Source of the DNA: Amycolatopsis alkalitolerans
GTDB lineage: Bacteria > Actinomycetota > Actinomycetes > Mycobacteriales > Pseudonocardiaceae
Reading direction: 5' to 3'
DNA length: 58,314 nt
Assembly: GCF_006152065.1 (NCBI RefSeq)
Contig: NZ_VDFW01000039.1
Coordinates: 1-58,314, forward strand
The stretch's first letter is position 1. Each line of letters opens with the position of its first letter. The translations under genes were made by a program, and so were the position numbers. The notes beneath the pieces are model-generated. The model was not told the origin of the DNA, did no database searches, and was given only the letters and a program-made list of their open reading frames with translations. Below, piece by piece: positions 26,376 to 33,943 of the stretch.

Positions 26376-26448
26376 GCGCCCGTAGCTCAACGGATAGAGC
26401 ATCTGACTACGGATCAGAAGGTTGGGGGTTCGAATCCCTTCGGGCGCA
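26376..26448 (+). tRNA. tRNA-Arg(ACG), target of element integration
   Basis: 73 nt. Acceptor arms GCGCCCG (26376-26382) and CGGGCGC (26441-26447), discriminator A26448. The anticodon loop CTACGGA gives ACG at 26409-26411. The sequence from 26406, one base before the anticodon loop, to 26447 is repeated exactly at 50706-50747. The tRNA therefore remains intact, its 3' part being supplied by the integrated element. Confidence 0.96.
26406..26447 (+). repeat. attL (42-bp direct repeat, left copy)
   Basis: Identical over 42 bases to 50706-50747. The flanking bases differ on both sides (G26405 versus A50705, A26448 versus G50748), which sets the limits. It spans the anticodon loop, the 3' anticodon stem, T-arm and acceptor of tRNA-Arg; strand exchange probably occurs in the anticodon-loop part, as in other tRNA-targeting integrases. 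Confidence 0.93.
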
Positions 26449-26464
26449 CGTCTGGTTGAGACGC

Positions 26465-26492
26465 AAGAAACCCCCTTCACCTGGGGTTTCTT
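26465..26492 (+). terminator. Terminator-like hairpin just inside attL
   Basis: Perfect 10-bp stem AAGAAACCCC (26465-26474) with GGGGTTTCTT (26483-26492), 8-base loop, followed by a weak CATTTCC tail. It lies between tRNA-Arg and the integrase gene and would end tRNA transcription, insulating the integrase. Confidence 0.6.
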
Positions 26493-26533
26493 CATTTCCA
26501 CGGACCTTGCGTTGACCTTCGTCGGTGTCCGGA

Positions 26534-26561
26534 GTTGATCTTTATCCACAGCCCCATCCAC
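26534..26561 (+). repeat. Left-end arm-type repeat
   Basis: GTTGATCTTTATCCAC (26534-26549) followed after 6 bases by ATCCAC (26556-26561). The same arrangement, same spacing and orientation, recurs at 50584-50611 near attR. The two ATCCAC blocks start 12 bases apart. Candidate arm-type sites for the integrase or excisionase. TTATCCACA within it also matches the DnaA-box consensus, so a DnaA-binding role is an alternative. Confidence 0.6.
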
Positions 26562-26583
26562 AGCTGTTGCTAACGTGCTGCTC

Positions 26584-27960
26584 ATGGGGAGTCCGAACAG
26601 CACCTCGGGAGGCCGCAAGCGCGGCAGTATCCGGCGTCTCGGCGGCGCCCTCCAGATTCGTGTGTCGGCCGGCAAAGACCCGGCGACGGGCGAGCGCCTG
26701 GTGCTCGTCGAGTCAGTGCGGATCGAGAAGCCGGGCAACGAGCGGTCGGAGCGAGCGGCCCAGAAGGAAGCCGAGAAGATCCTGACGCGGCTGCAGGGCG
26801 AAGCCGACTCGCTGAAGGTCGCGCGGACGAAGTCGACGTTCGGCGCGTTGCTGGACCGGTGGCTCGGCCAGCACGAGCTGGACGTCACGACGCGGATGAA
26901 CTACGAGTGGATCATCCGGGACCACATCCGCCCCGTCCTGGGTGATGTCCCCCTGCTGTTGCTCACGCGGGATGCGTCCGAACGCCTGGAGCGCTTCTAC
27001 GCCGATCTCCGACGGTGCCGACTGCGCTGCAACGGCAAGCCGTTTATCGAGCACCGCGTCGATGGCCCGCACGAGTGTCGGGTGGTGAAGCACCGCTACC
27101 CGCCGGGGCGGCCGCCCGCAGGTGGTTACCGCGACCACGACTGCACGACCGCGGGGTGCACGGTGATCGAGTGCGGACGGCACCAGTGTCAGCCCTACTC
27201 GGCTTCTACCGTCCGCCAGGTGCACGCGATCATCAGCGGCGCGCTCAGTGCCGCCGTCCGCTGGGGCTGGATCGCCTACAACCCCGCGCCGGCGGTGCGC
27301 CTCCCAGCGAAGCGCCGACCACAGCCGAAGCCTCCGACGGCGGAGGAGATGGCGCGCATAGTCGAGGCCGCCAACGAGGCAAGCAGCGAGTGGGGAACGT
27401 ACGTCTGGCTGTCCGCCGTCACCGGCGCCCGCCGCGGCGAGGTCGTCGCATTGCAGTGGGAGGACGTCGACCTCGACGCCGACGTGCTGGTGCTCGACGA
27501 GAACTACGTACGCGGCCCGGACGGCATGATTCTCAAGGACACCAAGACACATCAAGGTCGCCGAGTCTCCCTCGACCCCGAAACGGTGACGCTCTTGCGG
27601 CAACACAAGGAGACGGCCGCCAGGCGCCTACAGCTGCTCGGTCTTGAACTGACCGGCAAGACCTGGCTTTTCTCAGCGCAACCAGATCTCAGCAAGCCGC
27701 GCGACCCAAGTTCGCTGACGAGGCGATACGGCCGCCTTGTGACCAAACTGGGTATTCAGACACAGCTCAAGGAGCTTCGCCACTACTCGGCGACGGAGCT
27801 GCTCACCGCTGGGGTGGACCTGCGAACCGTGGCCGGTCGCCTCGGTCACGGTGACGGCACAACGACCCTCAGGCATTACGCCGCCTGGGTCGGCGCGGCG
27901 GACAAGGCTGCAGCAGCAACGATCGCCAGCCGGATGCCCAAGCTGGGAACCGGCAATTAG
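26584..27960 (+). CDS. int: Tyrosine site-specific integrase
   Basis: 458 residues. N-terminal arm-binding region, SAM-like core-binding domain (FGALLDRWLGQHELDVTTRM), then an unusual Cys/His-rich insert from about residue 140 to 205 with nine Cys that probably binds zinc. The catalytic domain has Arg in TGARRGEVVALQW, Lys near DTKTHQGRRV, His-x-x in KELRHYSATELL, and GRLGHGDGTTTLRHY with the nucleophilic Tyr. It catalyses integration and excision between attP and the tRNA-Arg attB. I use ATG 26584; GTG at 26575 is possible, and neither has a good RBS. Location directly inside attL and transcription away from the tRNA are typical. Confidence 0.92.
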   Translation: MGSPNSTSGGRKRGSIRRLGGALQIRVSAGKDPATGERLVLVESVRIEKPGNERSERAAQKEAEKILTRLQGEADSLKVARTKSTFGALLDRWLGQHELDVTTRMNYEWIIRDHIRPVLGDVPLLLLTRDASERLERFYADLRRCRLRCNGKPFIEHRVDGPHECRVVKHRYPPGRPPAGGYRDHDCTTAGCTVIECGRHQCQPYSASTVRQVHAIISGALSAAVRWGWIAYNPAPAVRLPAKRRPQPKPPTAEEMARIVEAANEASSEWGTYVWLSAVTGARRGEVVALQWEDVDLDADVLVLDENYVRGPDGMILKDTKTHQGRRVSLDPETVTLLRQHKETAARRLQLLGLELTGKTWLFSAQPDLSKPRDPSSLTRRYGRLVTKLGIQTQLKELRHYSATELLTAGVDLRTVAGRLGHGDGTTTLRHYAAWVGAADKAAAATIASRMPKLGTGN

Positions 27961-28013
27961 CTTCGCCGTTGCGGAGGCCCACGAGCCCCAGCGCGGTCGG
28001 TACGCTCGGGCTC

Positions 28014-28334
28014 ATGACTCAGGTGTGGCAGGTACAGGTAGCGGCGGCCACGAAGGAATTCGCGACCGAGCTCGCCAAGGTCGCCGTCGAGGCTCGGCTC
28101 GCGGCAGGCGCGCAGGTAGTCGGCCCGGTCACCAGCGTCTTTTGGCATTTGGGCGAGTTCGGCACCGGCGAAGAGTGGCAGGTCCTCCTCAAGACCACCG
28201 ATGACCACTACAAGGAGCTTGAAAAGCTTCTGGTCGACCGTCACGAGTGGACGAACCCGGAGATCACGGCCGTGCCGTTCGCTGCCGGTCTAGCTCCGTA
28301 TTTCGACTGGGTTGAGCGGACGACGCGCGAGTAG
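28014..28334 (+). CDS. CutA-like protein
   Basis: 106 residues. The stretch VTSVFWHLGEFGTGEEWQVL, then LLKTTDDHYKELEKLLVDRH, PEITAVPFAAGLAPYFDWV matches the CutA1 fold (GVTSIYWW, KT, HPYEVPE, I-x-x-P, Y-x-x-W positions). CutA1 forms a stable PII-like trimer; 'divalent cation tolerance' is a historical name and its role is unsettled. The N-terminus is unlike chromosomal CutA. ATG at 28014 has only a weak RBS. Located between the integrase and a convergent regulator, with which it overlaps by 45 bases. Confidence 0.7.
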   Translation: MTQVWQVQVAAATKEFATELAKVAVEARLAAGAQVVGPVTSVFWHLGEFGTGEEWQVLLKTTDDHYKELEKLLVDRHEWTNPEITAVPFAAGLAPYFDWVERTTRE

Positions 28335-29663
28335 GTCAGCGACGCCGGACGCGGCCTTGTGTTCCTCGAACCTGTCGAGGACTGTTGTGAGGCGCCCTTG
28401 CGGCCGGCTCGAAGCCACGTTCGCCGACAGGTCGAAGGCGCGGCCCAGCGCTGTCGCTGCTGGCTCGATTTCCCCGGCGTCGAGGTAGGCGTCCGCCAGC
28501 CACGAGAGGTAAAGCGCCTTGTCCCGCGCATGGCTGTCGTCGTACTGGGCCATAGCGCTTTCAAGAGCTGGAACCGCGCGGAGCGGTCGCCGAAGTTCGG
28601 TCCAGCAGCGGCCCACCATGATTTGCCACTCGGTCCAATTGTGAGCCCACGCTGCCCAGTCGGGTGCAGTTCCGGCAGGGCTTTGTAACGCTTCTTCGGC
28701 TTTGCCGAGCGCTTGCGCGGCACGCTCGGCTTGCCCAGCAATGGCGTACGTCCACGCGCCCCGCTGGAATAGGAGCGATTTCACAGCGGGCTCGATACTC
28801 TTTTCTGCGATGGCACACGACTTGTCGGTCAAATCGGTTGCGACGGTGCCGGCGGAGAGAAGCTGGTACGAGCGGAGCGCGAGCGCGTTCCCTGCCAGCT
28901 CCGGGTTACTGGCCTCCTTGGCTGCGCCGAAGCTGCGCTCGTACAGTTCCTTGGCCTTGTCTTGCCAACCGGCATCGAAAGCGGCCCAGCCAGCTTGTTG
29001 CGCCTGCTCGGCGAAAAGGTTCAGCAGGTCACGTCGTGTTGCTCCCGAATAGCTGCCCTCGCGGATCAGCGCGGCCGTCTTCTCCACTTCTACTTCGTAG
29101 TACTTGAACGTATCGGCGCCGCCGAGATGGTCGTCGAGCCGACGAAGGCGGACGATGTCGTCCTTCAATTCGGCGACGGTGCTCGCGCCGATTCGGTTTC
29201 CCGCGGTACGTGACGGCATCCCTGGCATTCGTGCGGCGGCCAGTGTGGTGGCCGCCATTCCGGCGCCAAGCTTCATGAAATCGCGTCGCAACACCGAAGG
29301 ATCTCCGTTTCCGGTCGCTGGTTCCGTGTCGGCAGCGCCAGCAGCTTCCGCGACGGTGGCCAGCCGTCGTTCCCATGCCCGCGGCGCGAGATCGAACATC
29401 GATCCGGGGATGTGCAGGCCATCGGCGACGCGTTCGAAGATTTCGACGCGTTGTGCCTGCACTCGCCCGTGGATGTAGTCCTGTACTCGCGACACGGTGA
29501 GTCCGCACCGGCGTGCCAGATGCGACGCCGTGAAGCCCACGCCGCCCCAGCGTTTCGCGAGACGGAGTACGTCGCCGAGGTTCCGTTGTGCACACGCATG
29601 CCTGAACTCGGGACGGGCCAAGACGTCCGGTGTCAAGTGGTCTGCTGGTCGTTGCCTTGTCAC
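28290..29663 (-). CDS. HTH (XRE-like) regulator with TPR-type helical domain
   Basis: 457 residues. HTH at about 42-66 (VGFTASHLARRCGLTVSRVQ). A linker contains a twin-Arg-like stretch RRDFMKLGAGMAATTLAAAR at 126-145, and a long TPR-like alpha-helical region fills the rest (for example ALGKAEEALQSPAGTAPDWA, WLADAYLDAGEIEPAATALG). Such proteins are common beside actinomycete integrative elements and often bind signalling peptides or small molecules. GTG at 29663 with GGAGGGG about 12 bases upstream. It is divergent from the transfer region; two TTACTCAG repeats in its upstream region are likely operator sites. Confidence 0.75.
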   Translation of the reverse strand: MTRQRPADHLTPDVLARPEFRHACAQRNLGDVLRLAKRWGGVGFTASHLARRCGLTVSRVQDYIHGRVQAQRVEIFERVADGLHIPGSMFDLAPRAWERRLATVAEAAGAADTEPATGNGDPSVLRRDFMKLGAGMAATTLAAARMPGMPSRTAGNRIGASTVAELKDDIVRLRRLDDHLGGADTFKYYEVEVEKTAALIREGSYSGATRRDLLNLFAEQAQQAGWAAFDAGWQDKAKELYERSFGAAKEASNPELAGNALALRSYQLLSAGTVATDLTDKSCAIAEKSIEPAVKSLLFQRGAWTYAIAGQAERAAQALGKAEEALQSPAGTAPDWAAWAHNWTEWQIMVGRCWTELRRPLRAVPALESAMAQYDDSHARDKALYLSWLADAYLDAGEIEPAATALGRAFDLSANVASSRPQGRLTTVLDRFEEHKAASGVADLLARRPLNPVEIRS

Positions 29664-29700
29664 TGCAATCGTCCCCCTCCGGCTGCGACGAGCGCACTTG

Positions 29701-29731
29701 TTACTCAGCAGTTTACTCAGCGTGGGTACTC
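29701..29731. promoter_or_regulatory. TTACTCAG direct repeats upstream of the HTH/TPR regulator
   Basis: TTACTCAG at 29701-29708 and again at 29713-29720, start-to-start 12 bases, followed by a partial TACTC near 29727. It lies in the divergent region between the regulator gene and the small membrane-protein gene, where an autoregulatory operator would be expected. Confidence 0.4.
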
Positions 29732-29816
29732 GCCACGACCTTATTGCACCCCTGCCACCAGCGGTTTTCTTGAGTCATGAGCAACGCCAGTGAGATCAGT
29801 CAGCAAGGGAGCATTG

Positions 29817-30005
29817 ATGGCCAGGCAGACAATTCCGAAGGTTCAGCCGGGTGGCGGGATGCTGCGGAAGCTCGTTGGGACAGTGATGGCAGCCGTGGTG
29901 TTGGTGATGGTTGTGAAGCACCCTGCGGACGCGGCGATGTGGGTGAAGTCGGTGATCAACTGGATCGACGGCTTGACGAGTTTCGTGCAGCAACTCGGCC
30001 ACTAG
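29817..30005 (+). CDS. Small membrane protein, function unknown
   Basis: 62 residues. Basic N-terminus (MARQTIPKVQPGGGMLRKL), one hydrophobic segment (VGTVMAAVVLVMVV), then an amphipathic tail (WVKSVINWIDGLTSFVQQL). The ATG at 29817 follows AAGGGAG. It may be a phage-like holin-sized or transfer-linked protein; no family recognised. Its stop overlaps the convergent GntR gene by 4 bases. Confidence 0.6.
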   Translation: MARQTIPKVQPGGGMLRKLVGTVMAAVVLVMVVKHPADAAMWVKSVINWIDGLTSFVQQLGH

Positions 30006-30391
30006 GGCGCCTCACTTCCGAGCTGCTGCTCGATGGCTTCGACCCGCGACGCCAGCGATTCCACGGTGCGCCGAAGTTGGTCAAGGTCGGCGTCCGGTGT
30101 GTTGCCTCGCGGGCCGCTAGGACGGGCGTCCTTACCGCCGGCTTCCGCCGGCTTCCGCCGGACGTACGCACCGCGCCCTTGCCACGAGGTCACGAGCCCC
30201 TCATCGCGGAGAGCGCCCAGCGCGCGTTGCACGGTGCCGCCGGACACGCCGTACTCCACAGCGAGCGCGCGGACGGACTTGAGCTGCTGACCGGGCTGCA
30301 ACTCGCCCGTATCTATGGCAGCCCGAAGCTTCGCCGCGATCTGTTCAAACGGCCGCTGGGGGTCGTCGAGGTCCAGGCGCTCGGAAGACAT
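30002..30391 (-). CDS. GntR-family transcriptional regulator
   Basis: 129 residues. N-terminal winged helix PFEQIAAKLRAAIDTGELQP, LKSVRALAVEYGVSGGTVQR and ALGALRDEGLVTSWQGRGAY (GntR DNA-binding domain). A short linker and a C-terminal coiled coil (LRRTVESLASRVEAIEQQLG) replace the usual effector domain. This is the size class of KorA/Pra-type plasmid GntR repressors that silence transfer genes. ATG 30391 with TGAGGTC upstream. A TACAGCAG repeat array starts 30 bases upstream in the divergent promoter region, the likely operator. Confidence 0.85.
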   Translation of the reverse strand: MSSERLDLDDPQRPFEQIAAKLRAAIDTGELQPGQQLKSVRALAVEYGVSGGTVQRALGALRDEGLVTSWQGRGAYVRRKPAEAGGKDARPSGPRGNTPDADLDQLRRTVESLASRVEAIEQQLGSEAP

Positions 30392-30420
30392 GACCTCAGC
30401 GTATCCGTGCTGGTTCACCA

Positions 30421-30510
30421 GATACAGCAGCTTCAATCGTCGATACAATTGACACAGCAGATACAGCAGGTACAGTTAGCTAGGTACGGCGAGTACAGCA
30501 GTTACAGCAA
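30421..30510. promoter_or_regulatory. TACAGCAG repeat array, likely GntR operator
   Basis: Near-tandem copies of a 9-base unit TACAGCAG-N: exact at 30423-30430, 30462-30469 and 30494-30501, variant CACAGCAG at 30453-30460, partial at 30444, 30471, 30485 and 30503-30509. It fills the gap between the gntR gene and the first excisionase-like gene. It is AT-richer than the surroundings, as expected for a promoter under repression. Binding by the adjacent GntR protein is inferred. Confidence 0.6.
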
Positions 30511-30568
30511 AGCCCCGACCGGTGCTGCAACACCAGCCGGGGCGGACATCGAAACTTTGGGAGCATCG

Positions 30569-30826
30569 ATGCAGGTTGAGCGTACCCGGCTGTACCGGGT
30601 TCGAACCGTGGCAGAGGCGTTCGACGTCTCGGTGGCGACGATCTATCGCGCGGTGGAGTCCGGCTCGCTTCGTGCCATCCGACTCGGGACGGGGAAGGGT
30701 GCCGTTCGGATTCCGGGTGACGCGATCGAGGAATACCTCGCGTCGTGTGAGGCGGCCGCCGCGACGCGTGCGGGTCAGCCCGACGAGACCCCCGGTGAGG
30801 TCCACATGGCTGGGGGTGCCGCGTGA
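30569..30826 (+). CDS. Excisionase-like HTH protein 1
   Basis: 85 residues with a MerR/excisionase-type helix-turn-helix: YRVRTVAEAFDVSVATIYRA, then ESGSLRAIRLGTGKGAVRIP, DAIEEYL. It likely bends att-site DNA to direct the integrase to excision, or activates transfer genes. ATG at 30569 with GGGAG upstream. It begins a run of genes joined by overlapping stop/start codons up to the relaxase. Confidence 0.75.
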   Translation: MQVERTRLYRVRTVAEAFDVSVATIYRAVESGSLRAIRLGTGKGAVRIPGDAIEEYLASCEAAAATRAGQPDETPGEVHMAGGAA

Positions 30827-31098
30827 ACACCGTCAGCAATTTCTCTCCCAGCCAGCCCTCGGCACCGACGTTCTACAACGTCGCTGAGACTGCCGAGCTG
30901 CTGAGGCTGGACCAGTCGACCATGTATCGGCACCTGCGCAGTGGCAAGTTTCCCGCTGTCAAGATCGGTGGGCGCTATGTCGTCCCGCGCGTCGTCGTCG
31001 AGCGGCTTATTGCCGAAGTCCTGGCAGCTGGCCGGTGCGTTGACGTCGCGGACTGGTCCGACGCCTGGCGGTCGGGTGCGGTTGGGGGCGCGGCATGA
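30823..31098 (+). CDS. Excisionase-like HTH protein 2
   Basis: 91 residues with the excisionase-family HTH YNVAETAELLRLDQSTMYRH, LRSGKFPAVKIGGRYVVPR. GTG at 30823 overlaps the previous stop (GTGA), so it is translationally coupled. Two tandem Xis-like proteins are seen in this element; one may be the true excisionase and the other a transcription factor. They cannot be told apart by sequence. Confidence 0.8.
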   Translation: MNTVSNFSPSQPSAPTFYNVAETAELLRLDQSTMYRHLRSGKFPAVKIGGRYVVPRVVVERLIAEVLAAGRCVDVADWSDAWRSGAVGGAA

Positions 31099-31388
31099 GC
31101 GCCAAGCGGATGCCTGCCGCCGAGCTGCGTAGCGCGCTCGAGCGTGCCGTCGAAATGCTGGAGCACTCCCGCAACCACTGCCACGCCAAGGCCGCCGCAG
31201 CCGACGACTACGACCCGAGCCGCATGCACTTGCTCGGCATGCAGGACGGCGTCGAGATCGCGCTCAACGCCCTTCACGTCGTGACCAGGGGCGAGTTCGG
31301 GCGTGACCTCGACTCGTGGGGTGAGCCCGATCCAATGAGGCAGCTCGGCGAGTCGGCCGGGGCCGGTACGGCTGGGGGTGCGGTCTGA
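31095..31388 (+). CDS. Hypothetical protein in transfer operon
   Basis: 97 residues, no family recognised. Helical N-terminus (PAAELRSALERAVEMLEHSR) with His/Cys cluster NHCHAKAAA, then an acidic C-terminal part. The ATG overlaps the preceding stop (ATGA) and its own stop overlaps the next start (TGATG), so it is part of the transfer operon. Role unknown. Confidence 0.65.
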   Translation: MSAKRMPAAELRSALERAVEMLEHSRNHCHAKAAAADDYDPSRMHLLGMQDGVEIALNALHVVTRGEFGRDLDSWGEPDPMRQLGESAGAGTAGGAV

Positions 31389-33367
31389 TGAGGACATTCG
31401 GTGCCACGTTGGTGGCGACGGTATTGATCTTCCTTGGTTCGGCTTTGTCGGGCTGGCACGTGAAGGCGGCCGTGATCTGGCCGTGGTTCGTGGTCGCGGG
31501 TGTCGCGGCGGCGGTGTTCGGCCTTGCGGAGCTGGTGAAGGGCAACGTGGCCCGGTTCGGCACGGTCTCGGCCGGGGTGGTGGGCCTGTCGATCTGGTTC
31601 GCGGGCTGGGTACCGGTGGAGACCCCGGGCTACGGGGTGTGGTTGTGGGGCCTGGTCTTCGGTGGTCCGGTGCTGCTGTTCGCGGTCGCCCTGGGTCTGC
31701 GCGGTCGGGGTGGTTCGCGGGGCCTGATCGGTCGATGGTCGCGGCGCGCCCGTCGCAATGACGGGGTGGCCTCGCGGTGGCAGATCTTCCGGGTGGCGTC
31801 GAAGTCGGCGATGCGCCGCAAGGCCAAGACCGTGAAGCCGAGCCTGCGGAATGTGTCCTGGTGGCAGCGTCGCCGGACACCGGTGACGGAGTACGCGACC
31901 CGGTTGGCCCTCGTTGGTGGGCAGGGGATCTGGTCACCGGTAGAAGACGTCACCTTGCGGGTGGGTGGCCCCCGTACCGGGAAGACGGGCGAGCTGGCCG
32001 GCCGGATCTTGGACGCGCCGGGCGCGGTCATCGCCACCTCCACCCGCACGGACCTGATCGACCTCACGGCGGGGGTACGGCGTGGGCGCGGCCCGTTGTA
32101 TGTGTTCAACCCCTCCGGGCTGGGCGGGCTGGAATCGACGATCAGCTTCGACCCGTTGACCGGCTGCAGTTCGCCGGTGAGGGCGACCTACCGCGCCGGT
32201 GACCTGTTGCCGACCGGGGGTGGCGACGCGGAGCGCGATCACTGGGTGAGCCTGGCTCGTCAGGCGCTGGCGGCGCTGATGCACGCCGCGGCGTTGGGGG
32301 AGTTGTCGATGCGGGACGTGCAGTCCTGGGTCGCCGACCCCGAGGCCGCGACCGATGAGGTGCTACGCCTGTTGCGGCGGTCGAGCGAACCGGCGTTTGT
32401 TCAGGCGGCGCAGCAGTTTTTGACGACGAACGAGCGGACCCGCTCCTCGATCACGACGACGATCATGCCCGCTCTGGGGTGGTTGACGGACCCGGCGGCC
32501 ACGGCGGCGGCGACCGGTGGGTCTTTCGATGTTGCCGAGTTGCTCGGCTCGCACGCGACGGTCTACATGCTGGGTGCGGAGGAGGGGCACACGGCGCCGT
32601 TGGTGGCGGCGTTGACCGCGCACATTGCGCGGGAGGCGCGGCGGATGGCCGCGGAGTGCCCGGGGGGCCGGTTGGACCCGGCGTTGACGCTGGTCCTTGA
32701 CGAGGCCGCGTTGATTTGTCCGATTCCGTTGCACAACTGGACCGCGGACATGGGTGGCCGCAACGTCACGATCCATATCGGTGCGCAGTCGCGGGCGCAG
32801 CTGCGGCAGCGGTGGGGCGACACCGGCGCGGCGGCGATCATGACGAACTCGGCGACGGTGATGATCCTGGGCGGTTCGCGGGACCCGGACGACCTCAACG
32901 CGTATTCGATGCTCACGGCTGATCGTGACGAGCTGGTCGATACCGAGGACGCGGACGGCAACGTGACGGGCCGGTCGTTGCGGAAGGTGCCGGTGCTCTC
33001 GCCGGGGCAGATCTCGCAGTTGCCCGCGATGCACGCGGTGATCGTCCGCCGGGGGATGCCCGCGTCGGTGGGGCGGTTGCAGATGGCGTGGAAACGGCGC
33101 GACGTCAAGGCCGCCGCCCGTGCCGAACGCCGTGCGGTGTTGGCCGAGCGGTGGATCGCACGGTGGGGCGAGTGGGCGGTGCGTGCGGACGCGGTGGCCG
33201 AGCGGATTGAGGCGTGGTTCGCCGCCCGGGCTGCTGACCGCAGGGACAAGCGCCGCGCCGCCGGTGTCGCGGTGCCGACGCAGGACCGTACCGAGCAGGT
33301 TGTGCCCGCTCAGGTGATTCGGCTGGACACCATCCGCGAGGCCGAGCGTGGCGAGGGGGAGCGGTGA
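31388..33367 (+). CDS. TraD/TraG-like conjugative coupling ATPase (TraM-recognition domain)
   Basis: 659 residues. Four N-terminal membrane segments (about residues 5-105), Walker A GGPRTGKT (193-200), Walker B LTLVLDEAALI with D438-E439, then HIGAQSRAQLRQRWGD and ATVMILGGSRDPDD typical of the TraG/VirD4 C-terminal (TraM-recognition) region. These ATPases bring the relaxase-DNA complex to a transfer channel. No VirB4-type ATPase or other channel gene is in the element. ATG at 31388 overlaps the previous stop; the stop overlaps the next ATG. Confidence 0.85.
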   Translation: MRTFGATLVATVLIFLGSALSGWHVKAAVIWPWFVVAGVAAAVFGLAELVKGNVARFGTVSAGVVGLSIWFAGWVPVETPGYGVWLWGLVFGGPVLLFAVALGLRGRGGSRGLIGRWSRRARRNDGVASRWQIFRVASKSAMRRKAKTVKPSLRNVSWWQRRRTPVTEYATRLALVGGQGIWSPVEDVTLRVGGPRTGKTGELAGRILDAPGAVIATSTRTDLIDLTAGVRRGRGPLYVFNPSGLGGLESTISFDPLTGCSSPVRATYRAGDLLPTGGGDAERDHWVSLARQALAALMHAAALGELSMRDVQSWVADPEAATDEVLRLLRRSSEPAFVQAAQQFLTTNERTRSSITTTIMPALGWLTDPAATAAATGGSFDVAELLGSHATVYMLGAEEGHTAPLVAALTAHIAREARRMAAECPGGRLDPALTLVLDEAALICPIPLHNWTADMGGRNVTIHIGAQSRAQLRQRWGDTGAAAIMTNSATVMILGGSRDPDDLNAYSMLTADRDELVDTEDADGNVTGRSLRKVPVLSPGQISQLPAMHAVIVRRGMPASVGRLQMAWKRRDVKAAARAERRAVLAERWIARWGEWAVRADAVAERIEAWFAARAADRRDKRRAAGVAVPTQDRTEQVVPAQVIRLDTIREAERGEGER

Positions 33368-33750
33368 TGAACGCGATGACGATGAAGCTGTCCGCGCTGC
33401 TGGAGTCCGGCCACGGGACGGTGTTCGCGAGGTACCGGCGTAAGGACCCGTACGCGATCGTGCTCGGTTTCGACGCGGTACAGCCCGGTCTGGAATGGAC
33501 AGTCTCGCGGGAACTGCTGTCCAGCGCCCTGGTCTACGGCCACGCCGGGGTCGGCGACCTCCGGGTCTCGGTCCGCGGGGACCTGGTCGTGCTCGGACTG
33601 TCCACACCGGACGGGACGGGGACGGTGGTGTTCCGCCGCGACGACATCGACACGCTGATCGCCGCGACGCACCGGGTGGTGCGGCCGGGCCAGGAGTCGG
33701 CCGAGCTGGACTGGTCCGACACCGCCGATTTCCCGGGGGTGGCGCTGTGA
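33367..33750 (+). CDS. SsgA-like protein encoded on the element
   Basis: 127 residues with the SsgA-family order of motifs: FARYRRKDPYAIVLGF, LEWTVSRELLSSALVYG, GVGDLRVSVRGD, STPDGTGTVVFRRDDIDTLI and RVVRPGQES. It is clearly related to, but diverged from, the chromosomal SsgA at 12566. SsgA-like proteins steer septation and peptidoglycan remodelling. On a conjugative element it may time or place transfer with respect to septa (inference). ATG 33367 with GGGGGAG upstream, overlapping the coupling-ATPase stop. Usual family length. Confidence 0.8.
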   Translation: MNAMTMKLSALLESGHGTVFARYRRKDPYAIVLGFDAVQPGLEWTVSRELLSSALVYGHAGVGDLRVSVRGDLVVLGLSTPDGTGTVVFRRDDIDTLIAATHRVVRPGQESAELDWSDTADFPGVAL

Positions 33751-33769
33751 ACACCGCAGCGCCGCGGGT

Positions 33770-33943
33770 GTGGCTGGCCGCGACCCCTGCCCGGTTCCGG
33801 TGGACCGGCCGCTGGTGCGCGATCACTTGGGCCGCTGCTGGCGGCCCGAGCACGAAACCGACTGCTACTGCACCGCCGATGGTCGGCACCACGTCGCCTG
33901 GCGCGAGTTGCACACCCTGTTCGACCTGGTGGAGGTGGCCTGA
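33770..33943 (+). CDS. Small Cys/His-rich protein, start uncertain
   Basis: 57 residues if GTG at 33770 is used. The region from 33800 to the stop reads best in this frame (DHLGRCWRPEHETDCYC, then HHVAWRELHTLFDLVEVA), and the TGA overlaps the next ATG (TGATG). The other frame, beginning GTG at 33747 with the GTGA overlap expected in this operon, looks protein-like only for its first 16 codons. Either the true start is internal, or there is a frameshift near 33780. Cys/His spacing hints at a metal site. Confidence 0.45.
   Translation: MAGRDPCPVPVDRPLVRDHLGRCWRPEHETDCYCTADGRHHVAWRELHTLFDLVEVA

Noticed and set aside
26541..26561. Chromosomal replication origin (DnaA boxes)
   Set aside because: Only one full DnaA-box match; the second block is ATCCAC without the leading TT, and the matching right-end copy lacks the box. 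No dnaA/dnaN genes are near. Arm-type site preferred.
30421..30510. CRISPR-like array
   Set aside because: Unit is 9 bases with almost no spacer and no cas gene; it fits an operator array.
30569..31098. Tandem excisionase-like genes as one split gene
   Set aside because: Each has its own HTH and start; the GTGA overlap shows coupling, not a frameshift.
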